Below are positions 43,911-48,632 of a DNA stretch of 48,632 nucleotides, one piece after another. The notes beneath the pieces were generated by a model. That model made no database searches. It was not told where the DNA came from and saw only the letters and a list, made by a program, of their open reading frames with translations. Origin of the DNA: Methanoculleus sp. (GTDB lineage Archaea > Halobacteriota > Methanomicrobia > Methanomicrobiales > Methanomicrobiaceae); contig DSBQ01000002.1 of the NCBI GenBank assembly GCA_011045995.1, forward strand, positions 1 to 48,632, read 5' to 3'. How positions within the stretch are numbered: the first letter of the stretch is position 1; each line of letters opens with the position of its first letter. A program made the position numbers and the translations under genes.

Positions 43911-44408
43911 TACGACATCGAATGGCAATGACCAGCAATGGTGGGCGGTGCATGGGGGGTGACCACCCCATGGCCGGCGCTCCTTACAAATATTCCGGAG
44001 GATGTTACCGCACACCTGCCGCCCTCGGGCATCCCCACCACCGCGCACATCCTCGTGCGGACCTTCGAGCGCACGTTGCACCGGCGATGCATATGAGGGA
44101 ACGTGCCCGTCTGATAGATGGGGAGAAGTCAAAGGGGTGCCCCGTGGCCTTTGACGGAAAGATGCAGGGGGAAACGGCCGGATGTCTCCCGCGGGAAAGA
44201 CCCATCCTATGCCGGGACGCCTTCGTGATGGTCCTTTCATACCGGATCTCTATCATTCGCCGGTTCCCTCCCGGAACATGCAGGCGGCCGTCGGATGTCC
44301 CGTCCCGCGTTCGTCCGATCCTGGGGCCGGCACCGGTGGAGGTGCGGTATTTTTTCCACCGGCAAGAATCGTATGATGGTGCAGGGTGACAGCAAAATAA
44401 GGTCCCGG
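43911..44408. other. 500-bp gap without a convincing gene
   Basis: Long frames on both strands here have no family motif. The only stretch with protein-like composition is a 52-residue plus-strand frame at 43938-44096 (PALLTNIPEDVTAHLPPSGIP...), but it has no ribosome binding site. The region could be a decayed gene; the downstream part (44100-44400) contains several short GC-rich segments but no feature I can name. Confidence 0.4.
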
Positions 44409-44960
44409 TTATTCCTGACCGGTGTCTTCGAGGGCGCGGGTGAGCCTCTCGCGGCATTGCGGGCACAGGCTCTTTCGCTTTCGGTCAAGCTCGTCGAGGG
44501 TGTTCGGGCAGAACATGATGCATTCAATATCCTCGCAGTGGTCAAGGCCGAGCGTATGCGCAATTTCGTGGGTGCCCTCCTTGATCAGCCGGTCGATCGC
44601 GTCGTAGACGTCCTCCCGTCTCCCGTAGAATCCGTTTCTCAGCCGCGCGGTTGACACGATGGATACCCTGATATTCGGACGTGCGAGCCCGAATACAAAA
44701 TCGCGTCCGGGTATATAGAGATCCTTGCCGGTCACAATGAGGATGTGATCCCCGATCCCGTGCTGGCGCGTATAGATGTCCTGCATCTCGGTGAGAATCC
44801 TGCTCGCGTTGAACTGGTTCCTTGTCCGGTCAAATCCCCGCAATATCACCTGGTTCTCCATGACTTCGACCGGCCGCCCGAGAATGGACGATATGCCGCG
44901 TGCCACCGGCCCCTGGAGTCCCTGTGGTGAACTATCATCCCAAAAGATAAGGAAACTCAT
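44409..44960 (-). CDS. amzA: Archaemetzincin (zinc metalloprotease)
   Basis: 183 residues. The extended zinc site HEIAHTLGLDHC (131-142) matches the archaemetzincin H-E-x-x-H-x-x-G-x-x-H-C pattern with Glu132 as general base; the Met-turn is ECIMFC (146-151), and a second structural zinc is built by Cys142, Cys147 and the CPQC pair (Cys166, Cys169). The first part (VTGKDLYIPGRDFVFGLARPNIRVSIVSTARLR) is typical of the family. Native substrates are unknown. The start lies only 17 bp from the divergent UPF0146 gene, and a TATA-like CTTATAGG ~30 bp upstream sits inside that gene, so the mRNA may be leaderless. Confidence 0.95.
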   Translation of the reverse strand: MSFLIFWDDSSPQGLQGPVARGISSILGRPVEVMENQVILRGFDRTRNQFNASRILTEMQDIYTRQHGIGDHILIVTGKDLYIPGRDFVFGLARPNIRVSIVSTARLRNGFYGRREDVYDAIDRLIKEGTHEIAHTLGLDHCEDIECIMFCPNTLDELDRKRKSLCPQCRERLTRALEDTGQE

Positions 44961-44977
44961 TCAAAATATCTTTTGTA

Positions 44978-45370
44978 ATGGGGACCTATAAGGATATTGA
45001 AGAGAAATTCTCGTCGTTTATCAGGGCTCACTACCATCGCCCGGTCGAGATTGGCATCGGCAGAAATCCTTATGCTGCCGCCCGCCTTGCGGCGGCGGGA
45101 CTGCCGGTGATTGCAACCGATATCGTTGAACGGGAGGTGCCTGCCGGCGTCCGGTTCGTCATCGATGACATCTGCGCACCTGACCTCCTCCTGTACAGCG
45201 GTGCGGACCTCCTGTATGCCGTCCGCCCGGGGGTCGAGATGGTCCCCTGCCTCATAGAAACAGCACGTGCCGCCGGTGCCCATTGCATCGTCTATCACCT
45301 GGGGAATGAAGTCTATATGGACGGCGGAGAAGTGATCGATGCAGGCATTATCCTGCACCGGTATGTCTGA
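44978..45370 (+). CDS. UPF0146 family protein
   Basis: 130 residues. The fold resembles a small Rossmann/SAM-like domain: VEIGIGRNPYAAARLAAAGLPVIATDIVER (23-52) has the G-x-G-R-N-x-x-x-A loop and following acidic DI strand, then FVIDDICAPDLLLYSGADLLYAVRPGVEMVPCLIETARAAGAHCIVYHLGNEV, the family signature. UPF0146 is conserved in methanogens and other Euryarchaeota without a known function; a nucleotide- or SAM-binding role is suggested by the loop only. It is divergent from amzA and convergent with rfcL, whose stop lies 5 bp away. Confidence 0.9.
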   Translation: MGTYKDIEEKFSSFIRAHYHRPVEIGIGRNPYAAARLAAAGLPVIATDIVEREVPAGVRFVIDDICAPDLLLYSGADLLYAVRPGVEMVPCLIETARAAGAHCIVYHLGNEVYMDGGEVIDAGIILHRYV

Positions 45371-45375
45371 TCTCT

Positions 45376-46788
45376 TCAGAACCCGTCGAAGAGGGTTTTT
45401 TGGGCATGGTCCGGCTCCTGCACCGGGTCGTCCCGCTCCTCGCCGGGGGATGATGTGACCGGAGCCGGGTCATTCACCTGCTGCTGCGGGGATTTTTCCG
45501 TCTCCCTGGTCTCTTTTTTCACCTTCTCTTTGGTGTATCCCTTCTCCTCCTCTTTGCGCTCCTTTGCGATCTCCTTTACCACGGCCGCCGCCGTCTTTTT
45601 GTCGCCAGTGAAAAACTCGAGTTCTTCCTGTTCGAGGCCGAGCTCGCGGGCGAAATGCTCGGGATTTTTCTCCACCATGATCGTTACAGAGGTAAGAAAG
45701 TCCTCCATGAGGGCCTGTTCGGGAATATGGTAGGCATTGGAGACTTTGCGCAGGACCGAACGCCGGATGAGCTTCTGTTTTCTTCCCGCACCCATCTTCT
45801 TCCACCGGCCGGGAGGCATGATCCTGCCGGGGGATGCCGGTTTTTTAACGATCGCCCCGGCGCTTCCCGTCACCATGAGGGCGGTCGCATACTTCCAGAG
45901 GGTGTAATACTGACGGCGATAGGTCCGTCCGATGAACCGGTCTGCCTCAGCAAGGGCGCTGAATGCTTCGCCGCGGATGCCGGGATCCTTCAGGGTGCCG
46001 ACCGACTCTTCTATCCACTGCCCGATGGTGTCCGGCTCCTCATCGACCTCCCACGCCCGTCGCATCAGTGCTTCGTCTTCTTCGCCACGGTAGATGGCAG
46101 AGATGAGCTGGAAGATCGTGGTCCGTTCGTCTTTCTGTGCAGTGTGGACGTCCTCCGCATCGAGGTGATCCTCACCTTCGGCGGCGGCGTTGAGCATCGT
46201 CACCGCCGAACGCATGTCTCCCCCCGCCCGTTCCGCAACAGAGGATATGGCATCTGCAGAACAGTCGATTCCCTCCGCTGAACAGATATACCTCAGATGT
46301 GGGGCTATGGAGCGGGCAGGAAGTGCCTTGAACTGGACCGGTTCGCAGAGATACCTGAGTGCCGCATCCATCCCGTAGATCTCATTTGCTATGAGGAGGA
46401 TCGGCTGGCGGGACGCCTTTATCGTCTCCACAATGGCCTTTGCCCCTCCGCGGTCGGCATTGCCATGGAGGTTGTCCGCCTCATCAAAAATGATCAGTTT
46501 GCGTGAGGCGCCGGTCAGGCTCGCAGTGGTGCTGGAGGTGCCCGCAATCCTCTCGATAATCGCCCTGGTCCGCTGGTCACTGGCATTGAGTTCGATGACC
46601 TCCCAGTCCATATCATTGGCAAGGGCATAGGCTGCGGTTGTCTTGCCTATACCCGGCTTTCCATAGAGGAGCAGGGGCTTTGTACCGGCCTTCCAGTCGC
46701 GTGCCCATTCGGCGATGCGACGGATCGCCGGACCATTCCCGACGATTTCCTTGAGGTGCTGCGGACGATATTTAGAAGCCCAGTCCAT
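45376..46788 (-). CDS. rfcL: Replication factor C large subunit
   Basis: 470 residues. DWASKYRPQHLKEIVGN (RFC box II), P-loop GKPGIGKTT (43-51), Walker B KLIIFDEADNLHG (97-109), sensor 1 IANEIYGMD and sensor 2 GGDMRSAVTMLNAA. The C-terminal collar is followed by a charged linker, and the last eight residues QKTLFDGF (463-470) form a PIP box for binding the PCNA clamp. With the small subunit it loads PCNA onto primed DNA. Divergent from the marker 2 gene with 83 bp between. Confidence 0.97.
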   Translation of the reverse strand: MDWASKYRPQHLKEIVGNGPAIRRIAEWARDWKAGTKPLLLYGKPGIGKTTAAYALANDMDWEVIELNASDQRTRAIIERIAGTSSTTASLTGASRKLIIFDEADNLHGNADRGGAKAIVETIKASRQPILLIANEIYGMDAALRYLCEPVQFKALPARSIAPHLRYICSAEGIDCSADAISSVAERAGGDMRSAVTMLNAAAEGEDHLDAEDVHTAQKDERTTIFQLISAIYRGEEDEALMRRAWEVDEEPDTIGQWIEESVGTLKDPGIRGEAFSALAEADRFIGRTYRRQYYTLWKYATALMVTGSAGAIVKKPASPGRIMPPGRWKKMGAGRKQKLIRRSVLRKVSNAYHIPEQALMEDFLTSVTIMVEKNPEHFARELGLEQEELEFFTGDKKTAAAVVKEIAKERKEEEKGYTKEKVKKETRETEKSPQQQVNDPAPVTSSPGEERDDPVQEPDHAQKTLFDGF

Positions 46789-46871
46789 CTGTGTACTCTT
46801 TCGCGTGCAGGTGGAATAAAGGACGCGGTCAGGAGAGAGGCGGGAAGTGGCGATGAATACGCATATCTTTA

Positions 46872-47906
46872 ATGGTGCTCAGGATGATGAATTTAAGTAC
46901 AGATGGTGTTATTGTGGTAAAGTGTTCCACAGATACAATAGCGCAGGCAGTCCGCGAATATGCCGGAGTCACCCGCAAACGGGCAATTGGTGAAATTATA
47001 CGCTCCCTTCGCCTTGATGACCCCGATGTGACCGTCTCATTCGGCGATGACGCTGCCCTCATAAAAAACGGCGATGACGGCCTTCTTCTCGCCGCCGACG
47101 GGATATGGAGCCGACTTTTGGAGGCGGATCCCCACTGGGCGGGATTCTGTTCCGTCCTGGTAAATGTTCATGACATTGCGGCGATGGGGGGAAAACCGAT
47201 CGCAATGGTCGACATCCTGTCCATCGCAAACGAAGAGGTCTGCCATGAGGTCCTGCGGGGGATGTTCGAGGCGTCAAAGAAGTTCGGCGTCCCGGTCGTC
47301 GGCGGGCATCTCCACCCTGATGCGGAGATGAATGTCATTGATGTTGCGATCCTTGGCACCGTCCGCCCGGAACATGCTATATTTTCTCACACCGCCCGCG
47401 AGGGTGACCGGGTAGTTGCGGCGATCGATCTGGAAGGAAGGGTGCACCCGTCCTGTGATCTGAACTGGGACAGCGCCACCCTGCGGTCTGCAGGAGAGGT
47501 GCGTGCCCAGATACACGTGATGCGTATCATCGGCGAAGAGCACCTTGCAACTGCGGGAAAGGACATCAGCAATCCGGGGGTCATCGGGACACTGGGGATG
47601 CTCCTTGAGACGAGCGCAAAAGGTGCCCTTATCAGTCCGGACAGGATTCCGCGGCCCGGCCTGAAGGCGCTGGGGATTCCGTTTGAGCACTGGATCCGGA
47701 TGTACCCGGGCATGGGGTTCATTCTCACCGTCCCGGAGGAGCACGTGGGAAAGGTTATCCGGCTCTTTGGAGAGGTCGGCATGACTGCAGCGGACATCGG
47801 TGTTGTTGACGGCTCCCGGAAGCTGAAGGTCGCCTATGCCGGCATGGAAACCGTGGTGTTTGATCTCGAAAAGGAAGGGATCATGCGCATTTTTAATGAA
47901 AAATAG
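46872..47906 (+). CDS. Methanogenesis marker protein 2 (AIR synthase-related)
   Basis: 344 residues by the ATG at 46872; ATGs at 46884 and 46887 and a GTG at 46914 are alternatives, and homologues favour a start close to the AQAVREYAGVTRKRAIGEI segment. The PurM-like ATP-grasping fold has SFGDDAALI (N-terminal DDA motif), ADGIWSRLLEADPHWAGFCSVLVNVHDIAAMGGKPIAMVDIL, VPVVGGHLHPD and GKDISNPGVIGTLGMLLE. The family occurs in methanogens and is used as a genomic marker; it presumably phosphorylates or cyclises a small molecule, but the reaction is not known to me. mtxX follows 9 nt later. Confidence 0.92.
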   Translation: MVLRMMNLSTDGVIVVKCSTDTIAQAVREYAGVTRKRAIGEIIRSLRLDDPDVTVSFGDDAALIKNGDDGLLLAADGIWSRLLEADPHWAGFCSVLVNVHDIAAMGGKPIAMVDILSIANEEVCHEVLRGMFEASKKFGVPVVGGHLHPDAEMNVIDVAILGTVRPEHAIFSHTAREGDRVVAAIDLEGRVHPSCDLNWDSATLRSAGEVRAQIHVMRIIGEEHLATAGKDISNPGVIGTLGMLLETSAKGALISPDRIPRPGLKALGIPFEHWIRMYPGMGFILTVPEEHVGKVIRLFGEVGMTAADIGVVDGSRKLKVAYAGMETVVFDLEKEGIMRIFNEK

Positions 47907-47915
47907 GATATATCC

Positions 47916-48632
47916 ATGATCATCGGTATCGGTGCCGGCGCCGGGCTGGAAACCATTCTCTCTTCTCTTGCCGCCTGGCAGGGCAGTGCCCGTATCTGCG
48001 TCTATACGTCGCCGGAGCTTGGTTCCTCCTTCGAAGGGCAGATGACCCGGGTGAGCAGCGATCCCGCTGCACAGATGATAGGGGATCTCTGCAGCGGGGC
48101 CATCGATGCGGCCGTCAGGGGGAATCTGCCGGCCAATCATACGCTCTCGCTTCTCCGGAAGATGACGGGTGTCTCTTCCCTTGAACGGGTAGCCCTCCTG
48201 GAAACCGCATCGGGCAAACGGTTTCTCCTTGCACCGGTGGGCGTGGACGAAGGATGGACAGTCAAAGAGAAGATATCCCTTGTTGAACGGGCCCGGCCGA
48301 TGGCGGAGGCCTTTGGTCTCAACAACCGGGTAGGTATTATGTCAGGGGGCCGGTTGGGGGATATCGGCCGGCACCCCCGGGTGGACCGGACGATCGAGGA
48401 TGCGCTGGAAGTCGCCGCCGCCACCGGAGGGGACCATGTCGAGATCCTTATCGAAAAGGCGGCGGGGGAGTACGGGGTCATTATCGCACCTGACGGAATT
48501 TCCGGAAATCTTATTTTCCGGACTCTGGCCCTTCTCGGAGAAGGGAAAGCACACGGTGCCCCTGTGGGAAATATCGGCAGAATATTTGTCGATACATCGC
48601 GCGCCTCATCAGATTATTCCAATGCCTTATTC
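47916..48632 (+). CDS. mtxX: Methanogenesis marker protein 4 / MtxX, 3' end cut by window
   Basis: 239 residues from the ATG at 47916, still open at the window end. MIIGIGAGAGLETILSSLAAWQG, CSGAIDAAVRGNLPANHTLSLLRKMTG, RVALLETASGKRFLLAPVGVDEGWTVKEKISLVERA, GIMSGGRLGDIGRHPRVDRTIEDAL and GVIIAPDGISGNLIFRTLALLGEGKAHGAPV fit the MtxX family, related to phosphate acyltransferases and named for association with methyltransferase genes in methanogens. The exact function is unproven. Likely an operon with marker 2, the pair being frequent in methanogens. Confidence 0.9.
   Translation, partial: MIIGIGAGAGLETILSSLAAWQGSARICVYTSPELGSSFEGQMTRVSSDPAAQMIGDLCSGAIDAAVRGNLPANHTLSLLRKMTGVSSLERVALLETASGKRFLLAPVGVDEGWTVKEKISLVERARPMAEAFGLNNRVGIMSGGRLGDIGRHPRVDRTIEDALEVAAATGGDHVEILIEKAAGEYGVIIAPDGISGNLIFRTLALLGEGKAHGAPVGNIGRIFVDTSRASSDYSNALF

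Noticed and set aside
43922-44389. 155-codon plus-strand frame and overlapping minus-strand frames
   Set aside because: Pro/Arg-rich with no motif; several frames are open at once, as expected for GC-rich non-coding DNA.

Overview
The window comes from the chromosome of a hydrogenotrophic methanogenic archaeon, most likely a GC-rich member of the Methanomicrobiales (Methanofollis/Methanoculleus-like; the genus is a guess). The evidence is F420-dependent Mer and Mtd, methanogenesis marker proteins 2 and 4 (MtxX), a PGF-CTERM S-layer glycoprotein, and archaeal-type RNA, replication and ribosomal genes (Nop5/fibrillarin, Cbf5-type TruB, RFC-L, Rnp1, S4e, L19e, L32e, archaeal adenylate and cytidylate kinases). 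No CRISPR array, IS element or rRNA gene was seen. Three tRNA genes, all on the minus strand, are present: Ser(GGA), Gln(CUG) and Arg(UCG).

Layout. 1-1.7 kb: an AT-rich surface-protein patch with a truncated CUB-like secreted protein, a cohesin-domain protein and a dockerin-like fragment. 1.9-8.6 kb: housekeeping genes (rubredoxin, tRNA-Ser, hemD-truB, a TctA-like membrane protein, a Ca2+/Na+ antiporter, and nop5-flpA for C/D-guided RNA methylation followed by a DUF1614 membrane protein). 8.7-18.3 kb: a phased A-tract repeat beside tRNA-Gln, the major S-layer glycoprotein with a long structured leader, AMP phosphorylase, and two large secreted proteins (PEGA-like repeats plus a membrane anchor; a von Willebrand A protein). 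18.5-25.1 kb: tRNA-Arg, dUTPase, an unusual FtsZ/tubulin-superfamily protein, then a C1-pathway cluster of mer, a GalT-like transferase, mtd and the divergent regulator gene tfx.

25.1-40.1 kb is the large ribosomal-protein/secretion cluster: rpl3-rpl4-rpl23-rpl2-rps19-rpl22-rps3-rpl29-rnp1-rps17-rpl14-rpl24-rps4e-rpl5-rps14-rps8-rpl6-rpl32e-rpl19e-rpl18-rps5-rpl30-rpl15-secY-adkA-DUF106-cmk. Genes abut or overlap almost throughout. It is preceded by a ~470-nt region full of self-complementary segments, closed by a long-range 7-bp helix and downstream of a good TATA box. I cannot assign it to any RNA family I know, and I regard it as the best candidate for something undescribed.

40.3-43.9 kb: a minus-strand ECF-type transporter with unusual architecture. 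An S-like membrane domain is fused to two ABC ATPases, with a second closely similar stand-alone S protein and an EcfT, behind a TATA box abutting a 28-bp palindrome. 44.4-48.6 kb: archaemetzincin, a UPF0146 protein, the RFC large subunit, methanogenesis marker 2, and mtxX running off the end of the window.

How they connect: Mer and Mtd are the two F420-dependent C1 reductions of methanogenesis from CO2. Tfx, beside mtd, belongs to a family linked to formylmethanofuran dehydrogenase regulation. The S-layer, cohesin, PEGA and VWA proteins form the cell exterior and are exported by SecY, helped by the Oxa1-superfamily DUF106 protein.
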